A DNA stretch of 64,000 nt, taken from the NCBI GenBank assembly GCA_028015205.1, contig JAPWFG010000019.1:682001-746000 (forward strand), written 5' to 3'. The DNA is from Mytilisepta virgata (lineage: Eukaryota > Mollusca > Bivalvia > Mytilida > Mytilidae). The notes below the pieces were generated by a model. The model had not been told where the DNA came from. It did not search any database and worked only from the letters and a program-made list of their open reading frames with translations. Shown here piece after piece: positions 35,691 through 47,461 of the stretch; positions within the stretch are counted from its first letter, which is position 1; every line of letters begins with the position of its first letter. A program made the translations under genes and the position numbers.

Positions 35691-35936
35691 AAGTAAAATG
35701 AGATTTTATAAAATAAATACTTACCATCATAAATTTTGAGTATACCAAGAACCTGTGTGAACCCCAAACCTCTACACACCCATTATATTTCCCAAAAAGA
35801 AAAAAAAAGGATGAAGGGAAGGCTGGGAGGGACCTTTAATTTATGATAGTAAGTATTTATTTTATAAAATCTCATTTTACTTTAAAAACGTATAATTTTA
35901 TCGTAATAAATACGTTACCATCATAAATTCTGAGTA
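35674..35936. repeat. Inverted/direct repeat complex at DIRS 3' end
   Basis: About 60 bp at 35674-35734 (TTTTTAAAGTAAAATGAGAT through TACTTACCATCATAAAT) is repeated in inverted orientation at 35837-35900, with a spacer of about 100 bp. Part of it (AATAAATACGTTACCATCAT and on) recurs in direct orientation at 35905-35936. DIRS-type elements replicate through terminal inverted repeats plus an internal complementary region, and this arrangement fits such a terminus. The matching repeat at the other end of the element is not visible. Confidence 0.7.
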
Positions 35937-36900
35937 AAATGAATCTAACGAAAAGCTGAATCCCCCGAACCCGAAGAGGCATGATTGAAAAGGGCCCAAG
36001 ATGTAGAAATAGCTCTAACATCATGAGAATTGACATTAAAACTATCTGGAAGGGCTTCATCAGAAACCTCATATGTAAAGAGATCGTCTTGCTAATCCAG
36101 GAAGAGATAGTTTTGACAGATAATTCAAGAACCCCTTTTTTAAAAGGGATAAAGAGTCTAGAGTTACGAGATGAGCGTAAACTCTGAGCCCTCTGCAAAT
36201 AGATAGATAAGATTCGAACAGGACAAAGCAAGATTGAATCAGAATCTGGAGGTAGAGCATGAATTACAACCGGCTCAGCTCCTCTAAGTGGCAATTGATT
36301 CTTTGCCATAAAGACCGGGTCGGTTAATAAGGTGACTGAGGACTTGTCACTCGAAAAACGGAGACTTCCGATACCGAAAAAGCCTGGATCTCGCTTCTTC
36401 TTCTACCTGAGGCCAAGGCAAGAATAAAAACACTTGTACGATAGGAAATTGAGATCCACTTGGTCAGCCGGCTCAAAAGGTGAGGACTTCAAGGCTGTCA
36501 AAAGTAAACGTAAACTGAGACTCCACTGAGGTGATAGAGTTCTCTGGTTGGGCCGTTCAAGACAAAAATTACGGACCAGGAGAGAAAGGTGTTCATTACA
36601 CCCAAAATCTTCACCTCCAGCCAAATGGATGGTGTGAGAGATAGCAGATCTATATCCCTTAATAATTGAGGGAGCCAAACCTCGAGAATCAAACAAGAAA
36701 GTAAGGAAATCAACTAATTCTTGTACATTGATTTGGAAAGGATCGATTTCCCTTGGAATACACCAATCACGGAAAATCTTCCATTTAGCGTCATAGACGA
36801 TATTAGTGGATTGCCTGACAGCTCTGGTTACGTGTTTGGCTGTGCCTTCAGAAAATCCTCTCTTTTCGATGCCATCCCTTAGAGAAGCCAAGCGCAAAGA
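35930..36900 (-). pseudogene. DIRS tyrosine recombinase (frameshifted)
   Basis: The minus-strand frame from the RNase H region continues through an N-terminal core-binding-like part (KHVTRAVRQSTNIVYDAKW, then FLTFLFDSRG and IIKGYRSAISHT). It then shifts frame into FILALASGRRRSEIQAF, whose RSEI Arg (36387-36406) is the expected first catalytic arginine. Another segment (36309 to about 36090) carries the middle, ending in the strand before the catalytic helix. A third frame supplies NSHDVRAISTSWALF with the H-x-x-R motif (36014-36025). The nucleophile tyrosine region just after it is scrambled by a stop. At least two frameshifts and terminal stops make the gene non-functional. In life this enzyme would integrate a circular cDNA without an LTR-type integrase. 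Confidence 0.8.
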
Positions 36901-36989
36901 TTCAGTCTTTCCGGATTCTGATGAAGAATCTTCCCCTTGTGTTGGGAGAGATTTGGTTTTACCGGAAGTACCAGAGGATGGGCACAAGA

Positions 36990-38200
36990 AAGACCTAGTA
37001 GATCTTGGAACCACCTTGTCTGGACCAAACTGGAGCAATAAGTATGATCTGAAATTCTTCTGAAACAATTTTCTGAAGGACGGCAGACAGGAATCTGAAA
37101 GGAGGGAAGGCATACGCAAACATTCCTTCCAAGATATTGTCATCGCATCTACTGCCCACGCTTTTGGATCTGGTACTGGTGATACAAAGGTGGGCAGTTT
37201 GTGATTTAGACTGGTCGCAAACAGATCTACCAGAGGAGAACCCCACTGAAGAGTTATTGACTTGAACACTACTGGGAGAAGTTCCCACTCTGTATTGACA
37301 GGATTTAGACTCCTGCAAAGAGAATCTGCCAGGATAATGAGTTTGCCTGGGATGTATCTGACTACCAGTACGACATGGAGCTGAAAGCAGAGAATCAGAA
37401 TGTCCCTTGCTACCAGGTAAAGATCGTAGGAGTGAGTGCCGCCCTGATTCTGTAAATAAGCAACTACTGTTGAGTTGTCCGTAGCAAGAGTTACTGGTTT
37501 GTCTTTGAGAACATACCGAAAATGAGACAGCGCAAGAAGAGGAGCTCTCATTTCTAATACGTTGATATGCTCTTTCTGGATATCTGGGGACCAGATTCCG
37601 GATACGGACTGACCCTCCAGATAAGCCCCTCAACCTAGGTTGGAGGCGTCTGTGTAAAGAGTCAGATTGGGAACATGACAGGACAAAGGAAGGCCTCTCA
37701 AAACGTTCTCCCGATTTGTCCACCACAGAAGATGAGGGTAAAAACTTTGAAGCACCGGTATGGATGCTTCCCAGTCTTGAAACATTGGGACCTAATGTTG
37801 ATGTAGGTAAAACTGAAGCGGACGAATATGAAGTCGGCCGAGAGGAACTACATCTGCTAGAGCATTCAGTAAGCCCAAAAGTTGTGAAAATTGGCGGGCC
37901 GTTACAGACTGAGAAGACATTAGAAGATGAATTTTCTGGCAAAGAGACAGCAACTTGTCTTCTGGAGGCAGCACTAAGTTCTGAGAAGTCAGATAATGTT
38001 CTCCGAAGAATATAAAGTCCTGAGAGGGAGTTAGTTCCGACTTTTTTCAGGAGATTAGTCCTGGAAAGATAGAAAAAGTTATATTGCTGTTCCTGTCTGA
38101 AGATTCAATTTCTGAGGACAGATCTCCTTAATGAGGGAGTCGTCTAGATACGAATGGATCAAAATAGCCTGAACATGAAGAAGGCCCAGGCTTATGGGTG
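36990..38200 (-). pseudogene. DIRS reverse transcriptase C-terminus and RNase H (broken)
   Basis: The RT catalytic box HSYLDDS is at 38139-38150, only about 70 bases after the gag stop, so RT motifs that normally precede it are deleted. After a gap with stops, LLPPEDKLLSL and a GLLNALADVVPLGRLHIRPL segment match the RT-connection part of DIRS elements. RNase H follows with TDAS (37642-37653), LEMRA (ORF start 37551) and ATDNST, ending in PGKLIILADSL. A TGA at 37630-37632 replaces an expected Trp codon. The PDPKAWAVDAMTISW region then shifts frame into AYAFPPFRFLSAVLQKI and shifts back downstream, a compensating pair near 37130 and 37000. Motif order and sequence identify DIRS rather than Gypsy. 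Confidence 0.8.
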
Positions 38201-38218
38201 GAGTTACCTGCACCACCA

Positions 38219-39619
38219 CTACTTTTCCTTCTTTTTCTGAGGAAAAGAGGAATTTCTAGGAGAGAAGTTGGAGACTGATCTCTTACCACCGTTTACCTGT
38301 ACATTAATCTTAACAGGGGCAGATGTCTGCCTGATCTGTTCTTGCACTTCCTGAAGAGAAAGGTTAAAGATCTTATCCGATAATGAAGACAGAATAAGAG
38401 GTTCTTTCACACTAACAGATACAATAGAATTTTCCAAGATTTCTGACCTCTTAGAAAGAGTGCAGTTAGCTAGAGAACCCATGATTAGGAGTTGGGAAGC
38501 ACCAATAGCCTTGTCTACTTGGAGTAAAAAGGTCTTGATCTCTGGAGAAACAGTAGAATCATGACTATTAAGACAGGAACACACTGCTGCTAAAAAATGT
38601 TCTGCTATTCCAAGTATTTGGGAAGTACTATGCAGAAGATTTTCATTTTTCGACCAGATCGACTGAGGCAGGCAAAGGCCCTCAACTGGCTTGGAATTAA
38701 TAGCTGCGGGGAGAGATTTCTCAACCTTAGGAATTAACCTTCCAAGAGAGGAATTGAAAATACCATAGTCCTTCACCCGGACGTGATCAGAAAAAAAGGC
38801 AATTCCAAAACCTGTAATGTTCCCAGACGAAACCTTGGAAGCTGAACCACCTATCCCTTCATTAATAATTTGCAGGGCAGTGGAAATGTGATCAGGCTCT
38901 GGAAAACTACTACGAGCCTTAAGGTCAAGAAGGCCACAGGAAGCCTCGAAAACAGAGGAGAGCCTTTTGGGTTTCGGAGGTGACGCAAAAGGAAACTTGT
39001 TGACCTCCCTCCTGATAGAGATAGAAAACCTTATCCCTAAGATCCGTCACAAAAGAAGGAGCTTCCTCACCTTCGGACTCCTTAGAACGAAAGAGTGGAA
39101 CTGAATTCGATTGAGAAACAAGCGAAGCAGGATCTGTAGGAGAAGGATCTTCCTCATCCTCAGAAAAATTGCTTTCCTGACTACCAGGAGCAACAGACAC
39201 TCTGTCATCCCCAACCTCATGTTCACTGTCGATGTCCTGACAACTGGCCGTGGGACAAGGTTGGACAGCTTTACCTTCAAGGACAGAAAGCCTTTTAGAA
39301 AAGGAGGAAAAATCCTTTAGAATAGAATTTTGGAATTCATCAAGTACACTCTTGAAAGATGCAAGAGATGTACCAGAGACAGAAATCGGCTGGTTGTTCT
39401 GAGGGTGGGCTGGGAAACAGTGGCCGGCAATGCTACGGTGGAAGGTACTGCTACCGAATGAGCAGGTATTCGCCACAAAGGAAAGTTAGCAGTATGCCCA
39501 GAGACCGAGGTTGAAGGACCAAAATATCCACCATATGGCCAAAAACCAGGCATACCTGCACCAGGAAAACCTTGTGCCCAGGGTGGTATAGACCAGGAAA
39601 AAGGATCATTATCTGACAT
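38219..39619 (-). pseudogene. DIRS gag-like ORF (frameshifted)
   Basis: The ORF starts at the ATG at 39619 with a Pro/Gly-rich N-terminus (MSDNDPFSWS, then PPWAQGFPG). It shifts frame near 39480 into a segment with acidic, Ser-rich sequence (to 38925), and shifts again near 38935 into the last segment, ending KKKEK at 38219. Joined conceptually, the three parts form one ORF of roughly 460 codons. It has no zinc knuckle, which is usual for DIRS gag-like products. Its position directly upstream of the RT is what supports the call; sequence similarity to other gag proteins cannot be judged by eye. Confidence 0.6.
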
Positions 39620-39704
39620 AGGCAGGGATAACTACCTGGAGCATAAAAACTGACCCAGTAGTAGAAACAGGTCTGGATATGGTGTGGGTCGCAGTGGAGG
39701 AGGA

Positions 39705-39800
39705 GTTGATGTCACAAGAAAGTGTGACGGATGGACGGAGACAATCGCTATATCCCCTAACTTTCTTCGAAAGTGCGGGGTTAATAATTATCTGATATTG
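39705..39800 (+). mobile_element. Hairpin-ended element, family 3, right half
   Basis: The 3' block resumes with GTCACAAGAAAGTGTGACGG, GATGGACGGAGACAATCGC and a terminal hairpin, CCCCTAACTTTC paired with GAAAGTGCGGGG around TTC (39757-39781), then TTAATAATTA. The same block order without the hairpin closes the copy at 14.5 kb. The GACGG-rich microsatellite lies just before the hairpin. Confidence 0.75.
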
Positions 39801-40611
39801 TACATATGTAAATACATCAATAAGAAGAGCCAGAATGCATTTCGAACACCAGAAAAGGGTAGAAAATTTTTATCTGTAACCAGTACCCCGTTCCCCATAT
39901 TTTGTGATCCTCTAAAAGAGATTTAACTGCCAAGTTATCAAATTTATCTGATTTGCATGCGCTGCGAATGTTTCAGAATGTATTTATATTTGTTGGATAT
40001 GTATATATTGTGGGTTTTTTGGCAAATTATGAAAGTACCTGATATATACTTTCCCTGTTATATGGTAAGTAATTTGTTAATTGACCTTCGGCCATGTTTT
40101 TGAACAAACCGCTATGACTTAACTGATATTCAGCAAAGAATTTCGCTCAAACAGTTTCTAGTGGCCATCTTTAACTTGCAGAGGGTGAGAAATTTTTCTC
40201 CTTGTCGGCGGCTTCACTGTGACTTTTAAGATGAAAAACAGCAATTAAATTGTTGTTCCTTTAATCTTTTCCTGTACATATATGTATAGATTGGGATTTT
40301 GTGTCAAAATTTTATCCACCATATCCTTTCTTAAAAAAATATGTTACTCCAAATAAAACCACAACATAGCGTTCACACAAAATTGAATGAAAAATTTATT
40401 TTTAATGAGGGTAATTAACTATAACTATGGTAATCTAAAGAGAATGCAGTTCCGTCAAAACATCCAAAGATATCTTTGCCTATTAAAAAATAATTAACAC
40501 TGCTATTTTCATACACTCTTTTGCAGAATTTAACCATTAAAAGGCTTTTATAATAGAGAAAATTGTCAGAAGAATTATAAGGTGTGCTGTATCTATTGGA
40601 ATGCCAAAATA
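39801..40611. other. Gene-free stretch
   Basis: No coding frame or element end is seen between the family 3 and family 1 copies. Confidence 0.5.
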
Positions 40612-41549
40612 AAACTAAAGGCTCTCAAGAGCCTGTATCGCTCACCTGGATTTAACTTTTCACCTTAATCAGGACTAAAAATTTACGTGTTGCAGTCAAT
40701 TTCGCTGGTTTTTCTACAGGGTTCTATGTTAAACTGTGGCAGCCATCTTGGTTGACAGTCAAGGTCAATGGACACATTTAAAAAAGAAAATCATCTAAGG
40801 ACAAGATTTTTAAATAAATTTTCCCATATGATCCTATATTAAACTAAATCCTCCCTTTTTCTATTTTTAGTAACAGCAGCCGGGGATGCCGGTCATAATT
40901 TTGGAAGAGGGCCACCCAAGGACCATTCCACCAAAGTTTGGTTCCAATTGGCCTAGTGGTTTCAGAATGGAAGATTTTTAAAGGTAAGTTTTTGCCGGAC
41001 GCCGTCTTTAAAGAGCAAAAACTCCTATAAGAGGTCAATCAATGATTTTGGTCATGTTGATTTATTTGTAGATCCTACTTTGCTGAACATTTTTGCTGTT
41101 TACAGTTTGTCTTTATTTATAATAATATCCAAGATAATAACCTAAAACTGCAAAATTTCCTTAATATTAACAATTCAGGGGCAATAACCCAACAAAGGGT
41201 TGACTGATTTGTCTGAAAATTTCATGGCAGGTAGATGTTGACTTGATGAACATTTTTACCACATGTCAGTTTTCCTCTAAATGCTTTACTTTTTGAGATA
41301 TAAGACAAAAACTGCAGTTTACCACTATCTTCTATTTTTAGCCATGTCGGCCATGTTGGTTGGCAGACGGTGTTATCGGACACACTTTTTAAACTAGATA
41401 CCCTAATGACGCTTGTGGCCAAGTTTGGTTTCATTTAGCCCAGTAGTTTCAGGGGAGCAGATTTTTGTAAAGGTTAACGGACGACGACGGACGGCAGACA
41501 CCAAGAGATGAGAAAAGCTTACGTGACCCTTTGGTCAGGTGAGCTAAAA
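40612..41549 (-). mobile_element. Hairpin-ended element, family 1 (copy C, reverse orientation)
   Basis: Read on the plus strand it starts with the complement of the family tail (AGGCTCTCAAGAGCCTGTAT, then CGCTCACCTGG). It ends with the complement of the head (GGTCAGGTGAGCTAAAA) preceded by a GACGACGGACGG microsatellite. The inner sequence has the family's AGTGGTTTCAGA, GGCCGACAT and repeated unit traces. Both ends are present, so this copy of about 0.94 kb may be close to full length. Its ends give the inverted pair AGCTCACCTG.. / ..CAGGTGAGC. Confidence 0.8.
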
Positions 41550-44220
41550 AAAAACTGATATTATTCTTTATCAAGTTATAAAATTCAGATTCGATATGTT
41601 TTCCAATTGTCTTTTCTTTTGAGGAACACTTATAGAAACTTCCTAAAATTTTCCATTCAGTCTGTTTATATTTTTATTCATATTATATCCGTTTTAAACT
41701 ATACTTTCTGCTCTATTGGTTGGTACTCCATGGAATATTTCAGTTAATGTAATTCTTGAATACAGTTGATTTGGCATTTTGTAGCTGTGTTTTTATGGTT
41801 TTACATATAGTTTTACTCTTGTCAGTCATTCCATCATTCCGAAACGAACACCTTTCCTGGTTTTTTTTTCTAAACACCTTCAGATTTTTTAATATGTGAG
41901 TCGAACATGATGAGTTACAGATCAAGTTTCCGTTTCGTTCCGCTCCGCTGATTTTTGCCGAAATTACGGGCTTTGGACTTTTGCGGGCGGGGCCATTCGT
42001 GACTCCCGACACATCTAATTTACCAATACATCTTGCGTCTTGGGCAACATTTTTGAATCCCAGTTTTGCACCTTTCAGTAGTAGGAGGTCGTAAAAATAA
42101 ATTTAATTCTTTAATTAGGCTGGGTAGAAATGAAAGGATATATGCGTTAATCGTGTAAATATCGAAGACAATAGTCCTCAAATGGAATCTAAATCTGAAA
42201 ATAAAGAAAGAAAAATCGCCAAACGGCCTTGACAACACTAGTTACCATATGGTTACGGTAGACAGTCTTACACTTTCTCGTTACTCAACGATATCAAGTA
42301 ACATGTGTCGAATTACATTGCCAAAACGGCATAAGGCTATCTAAATAACCTCTAATTTCACAATTTCTGGAGAGATGTCAATATTTTTTATACATTATCG
42401 TAAAGCCGATTTTAGCAGTTGGAAACTAGATAGATGACACGATTTTATTATGCCATAACATAAAAGTTGCTATATAGAGTATTCTACAGAGTGTAATTAA
42501 ATGACCGTTGGAAACAATGCCTTTATACAAGGTAATAACCATTAACAGTATGATGGATGGATTCCTATGTGACCGTTCTATGTTTGATAACCGCAAAGCA
42601 TATTGTGTTTATTCCAATAGACAGAGAAGTAAACGGTCATCTCTTTTTATTAAAAATCTTGAGTAATATGGAATCAAAGTGATGAAAAACTTAGATATTA
42701 CACCAGGACAAAACAATAAATCAAAAGCAATGAAGATTTCTGTCCAAAACATCATTAACCCAGAGGCGTGATAGAATTGTATTCTTCTAATGATGGACAT
42801 TAAATCAATGCTGAGCGCCAGATTAAAGTCATATTTATTTTCATTAAAGCAGGATGGTCATATTAATTTTCATTAGAACTTGTTTCCCTAATGAAAGGTT
42901 ATAAGTTGATCAAATGGTGATAACTAATATCTACTTGAATGTGGCTAGGAAATATTTTTATCAATCATCACATTTTTGTTTTAGTTTTCTTATTTCTTAA
43001 TGCCTTTTATAAGACATCTGCAGACAAAACCCATTCATATTTAAGACAAGCATTCACATTATTTGACAAGTATTCGCTAGTACTGTGATTATAAGATTTT
43101 TGTCCCAAAAAAAAAATCCCGTGTGTTAATGGTTGATGCTATGAATCAAATACTGTAACTCTACATGCAATAGATCGTTTTCGTATGCTTTCACATGACA
43201 TTATACTGTAGAATTGTTCATATTACAGTGTGAAATCACCTTTTTACATACTTTTAAAGGCAGATATTCTAGAAAAAGTGGAAATTGTGTTCTTTCATAC
43301 AGTTTTTAAATTATGATAGCTGTCAGTTAACAACAAACAGTACTAAAATGGCCTCTTATTACATTACGGTTTTATGTTTTTAGTTGCCGAGGTTATTGGA
43401 TTAAGTATTTTTGTGTGAGATTTTATAGTTTTTATGCATTCATTTCATGTTTTATATCTTTCTATATGCAGGTTTAATGAAACTTTTCATTCTCCGTATG
43501 AAATGCTGTCAAATCATGGATTCATGTAGTGGTTTAGGGATTTTCACCAATCTTTATTGAAACTTTGACGCCAATATTTCTGGGGGAGTATTTTGTTCTT
43601 AACTTGTATGGGGCTTGTGGTTCATCGTCTTGATCTATTGATAAAATTTTTATAGTTTGGATGTTACCACACTGGTACATTTTCCTTTTCATTCTTCATA
43701 TCCAATATAATCTTATACAAAACGAAAATATAAAAAGTCAGATTAGCTTGTTGTGGCATATAGATGAGCTTTCCATATTTCTATGACAGTACATTCAGTA
43801 GTTTTTCGAAATGTTTATTTTCTTCAATATATTTCAATCAGATCTCTTGTAAATATATATAGTCACTCGAAATTCTCTCGGCTTAGTATTGGATACATTG
43901 GAGGTTTGAGCAGGAGGCAACAGCTCTACATATTATATATTATATGTAGTGTTTTATGTAGTGTCTGTCTAACTGAAGAGGTTATCAAATTTAGTCCGAT
44001 AATGTATCCTGAAGTCGCGTTAATGTGGCACTTTAATAAGGGTAATGACGAAAATTTCATAAAAGTCGCGGCAATGTATTGCGTCCTTCCCATTATGCCA
44101 TTCTCTTGTAAAAACATGTTAATTAGGTTTGTTGTTATAAGAATTATAGTCTATATCTAAAATATTATACTTTTAATATTTTGTCTCTCTATTTGTCTAT
44201 ATTAAAGAAACCAGTTCATA
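41550..44220. other. Gene-free stretch
   Basis: No supported gene. The longest frame (43783-44160, 125 codons) is hydrophobic and AT-driven with no motif. A GC-richer patch at 41935-42010 has no recognisable function. Confidence 0.5.
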
Positions 44221-44223
44221 TAA

Positions 44224-44383
44224 TGTTTTATTATACCTCAGTATGTTTTTATATAAAAATCAAGACATTAATTTTACTATTTTTTACCGGTGATTAGTTT
44301 CCAAATCTAATCACCAGTACATACTGACCCGTGATTAGTACTGGAAACTATTGACCGGTAAAGTGTTTCGGTATAATAAAACA
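44224..44383. mobile_element. 160-bp MITE-like element with 14-bp TIRs
   Basis: Perfect terminal inverted repeats TGTTTTATTATACC (44224-44237) and GGTATAATAAAACA (44370-44383) enclose a second inverted pair near the right end: TTACCGGTGATTAGTTTCCA at about 44285, and its imperfect complement GGAAACTATTGACCGGTAA at about 44343. No target duplication is obvious. The superfamily is undetermined. Confidence 0.75.
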
Positions 44384-44599
44384 GATTTTTAACAGTCATT
44401 TCGGGATATAACCATTATATTTGTCTCCTAGACACATTGATTATTTCCACCCGCTACGCCCCTGGGGGCCGGGCTACTAGGGGAGCCTAAGTGTACATTA
44501 TTCCTTTGTCACGCAACTCCTCTCAGGTTATTTGAAATACCGAACTGTAAGTTGGCAAGTAATTGCCCTGCCAATGTAGATTGTGCCAAAGGTTTCGGA

Positions 44600-45285
44600 A
44601 TTGTTTTAAGATGCGGTTCCAACTTTGGTAAATTTCCTGGGAGTTTCAAAGACCATTATTTTTTTTTGACAAGAAACCATGTATTTTCTGGATCACATCA
44701 GCAGTAACACATACTGGGATCATCTAGATGTCAAAAATATGTGATTCCAACTTTGGTCAATTTCCTGAAAGTGTCTAAGACTATTATTTTTGAAATTTTA
44801 CTTAGCAATTACAGAATTTTTTTTTTATTGTATTAGCTTTAAGACTTACCAGGATCATTTGGATTTCAAAAATATGGGATTCCAATTTTCGTAAATTTCC
44901 TGAAAGACTCAAAGACTACTTTACTTGTGATTTTTACTTAGCAACCATATATATATATGGAATCACTATAGCAACAGCACTAGTTTGGATTGTATGGATT
45001 TCAAAAATATGAGATTCCAATTTTGATAAAATTTCCTGAAAGTGTCTAAGACTATTATTTGTGAAATTTTAGTTAGCAACTATAGATTTTTTTGGATCAT
45101 ATTAGCTTTAAGACTAATCTAGATCAGTTGAATTTCAAAATATGTGATTCCAATTTTAGTAAATTTCCTGAAAGACTACTTTATTTGTTATTTCTACTTA
45201 GCAACTATATATATTTGGAATCACTATATCAACAGCATAGTTTGGATTGTATGGATTTAAAAAAACACAAGAGTAGCGTGGGGAT
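44600..45285. repeat. Tandem repeat of about 134 bp in alternating (dimeric) order
   Basis: The landmark TTCCAA(C/T)TTTGGTAAATTTCC-like string recurs at about 44618, 44746, 44880, 45014 and 45148, a spacing of 128-134 bp. Even and odd units differ. Units 2 and 4 share GACTATTATTT and a TATTAGCTTTAAGACT block. Units 3 and 5 share the ATATATGGAATCACTAT and AACAGCA-TAGTTTGGATTG blocks. The array therefore repeats as a dimer of about 268 bp. A GC-rich GCCCCTGGGGGC palindrome lies 130 bp upstream (44458-44469). Confidence 0.85.
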
Positions 45286-47454
45286 ATGCAGCGGTGCTGC
45301 TTCGACTATTTCATGAATTTATTCTTAATATGAGTTTTTATTCAGCAAATCAAAATTCACATCTTCGTACATGTTGTCCCTTTATATATTATGGGCATAA
45401 GGTTATCAATTTGAAACAGACTATAACCAATTTTCCTGTAATCTTTAATTAGTACACCTATCAAAACAATTCCCACTATGCCCATTATAAATTTTACCTA
45501 CATCAGTTTCAGAAGTGGGCACAATGGGAACACACCAAATTGGATACATCCTTCATAATTCATATAATTATGATATAAAAAAATTAAAAATCATTCACTA
45601 GACAGTTAAATTGCATTAACAATATTTAATGACAGACTGTACGGTATAAATATTTTCTCTCTGGTTGTTATGCATTGAAATGATCAAGGGACTATTTTGA
45701 GTTTATCTAATGGACATAAATATAGCTTGTACTTTTAAAGGATTCTTACAACATAGCAATATGTTGTCCGTGTGGAAATAAGCTGGTGAAGAGCCCAATG
45801 AAATATTCATTTTAAGATATTCTATTCTTTCCAATATCTAGATTTGTATGGCTTGAAACTTGAAGTAATTTAGTTTGATACAAGATTTTTCCGCTAGGTA
45901 GACACAGCTCCATTACGACAATGATGTAATAAAGAAGAAAATTGCCTCCAGAAATCTTATCACAACAGAACGATGAGTATACCATTTACATCTAACACAG
46001 GAATATATTAGAAATTGTCTGTTGTATTGAAGATGCTCAGACAATCAGCCTTACATCTCCTCTTTCAAATATAATATAAAAACAATCTAAAGCTTGTTAT
46101 TTATTGTTTTTGTTTGTCAAATTGCGTTTTGTAATATTTTTTTACTTCAGATACTACACTAATTTCTACAAACAATGCGGCATGTTTCACTAATATATTT
46201 AAACAGATGATTACTGGTAAGAACAAATAAATCTATAAAATAATCTTTACATTCAAGTAGTCATGTACTTGATTAGAATAGAAAATCGTGTATATATTTG
46301 TATAATACTACTCCTTTCATTGTGTGTTTGCGATGTGAATAATAAATTACGACTACTACCCAAAAACAAAGATACTGTTTTATTGAAAAAATTAAGATAT
46401 TCCAAAGAGACCCGTTGCACCTAATAAAACGGTGTTGACACTAAAAGGTCAGCTTCATTTTACCACAAGATAATAAAGTCTTATAAGAATGACGTTTTAA
46501 ACTGCGAATTCAAAATTCCTCTTCGTGGTTTAAGAACTTCCGTTTTTTTCTCAAGTGGTATGTGAATTTGTGTATGTGACACACACACCGCCACGGATTC
46601 CTTATCTTTAGGTTAGATAAAGTTTCTCTCAGAGTAAAATGCCTTCCTATTTCCATAAAAATCAAATAGTTGTTTATATTTTAGTAGTGCCTCCGTTTGG
46701 TGACAAAACATTACTGATAAATACTTTCATGACTTTGAAAACATGAAATTATTTTGCAAAATTTATTGAAATTTGTTTATCGATATTATTATCATTACTG
46801 CTGTATTACAAACTTTGACAAAGCTTACTGGTGCTAAGGTAAAACAAATTAATGTCTTATTAACTAGCACTCGGGATCGAAAACTTTTTACTTTTTTTAT
46901 TAGTCAGTTGTTATTAAAACACTTTTACTTAATGTAGACTATCTTAAGCATCTCTAACTTGATTTATATATATATATATATATATAGATAGATAATATCC
47001 CGTTTATGTCATGGATTTTTAGTGTATTGCATCACTTGTTTTCTAGCTCCCTATCCCCCCAACTTTTCTCTGCAACACCCAACCCCAACAATGAAAAAGT
47101 TTTTACTGTTGTAAAAGAAATTAACGCCTTATCAAACTATTGTTACTAGAAAACATTCTCTCCTTAATTTTGTCGACTGATATCAGAGAAAAAAGAGGAT
47201 GCGGTGAAAAAAAGCGGCCTTTTGAGTTTCTCGATTCGATTACAAGCCAGGGACCACAATTATTTTTAAGTGCATTTTCATTTAGCATTTTATATTTTAA
47301 AAAGACTTTTAAAGTGAAAAAAGAGTACCACAAATGACATTATCTTATTGAACTCAGTAGAGTGCCAATATACATGTATTTATACCTACTAGAAACTGTA
47401 GAATTTTGAAATATTTGATAAAAATATCAAATACAGATAACCGTATATTATTAT
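45286..47454. other. Gene-free stretch
   Basis: No supported gene. A (TA)n run of about 20 bases lies at 46967-46986. Frames at 47121-47337 on both strands overlap each other and lack features. Confidence 0.5.
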
Positions 47455-47461
47455 TGATAAA

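Larger units (their letters stand above)
35674..39704 (-). mobile_element. Degenerate DIRS-type (tyrosine-recombinase) retrotransposon
   Basis: Read on the minus strand, the order is a gag-like ORF (39619 to 38219), a truncated reverse transcriptase with YLDD, RNase H, the spacer region typical of DIRS (DLFAT, then PDPKAWAVDA), and a tyrosine recombinase with RRRSEI and HDVR. All parts carry frameshifts or stops. No LTRs are present. The 3' end shows inverted-repeat structure. The element sits within a family-3 hairpin-ended element, whose sequence resumes on its other side. The N-terminal half of the RT is missing. A methyltransferase domain, found in some DIRS groups, is not recognised. Confidence 0.85.

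Noticed and set aside
37716..38015. Plus-strand acidic frame of 99 codons
   Set aside because: It is antisense to the DIRS reverse transcriptase/RNase H region, which carries the recognisable motifs.
43783..44160. 125-codon frame, partly hydrophobic
   Set aside because: No domain, signal or splice context; composition follows AT-rich DNA. Kept only as a weak possibility.
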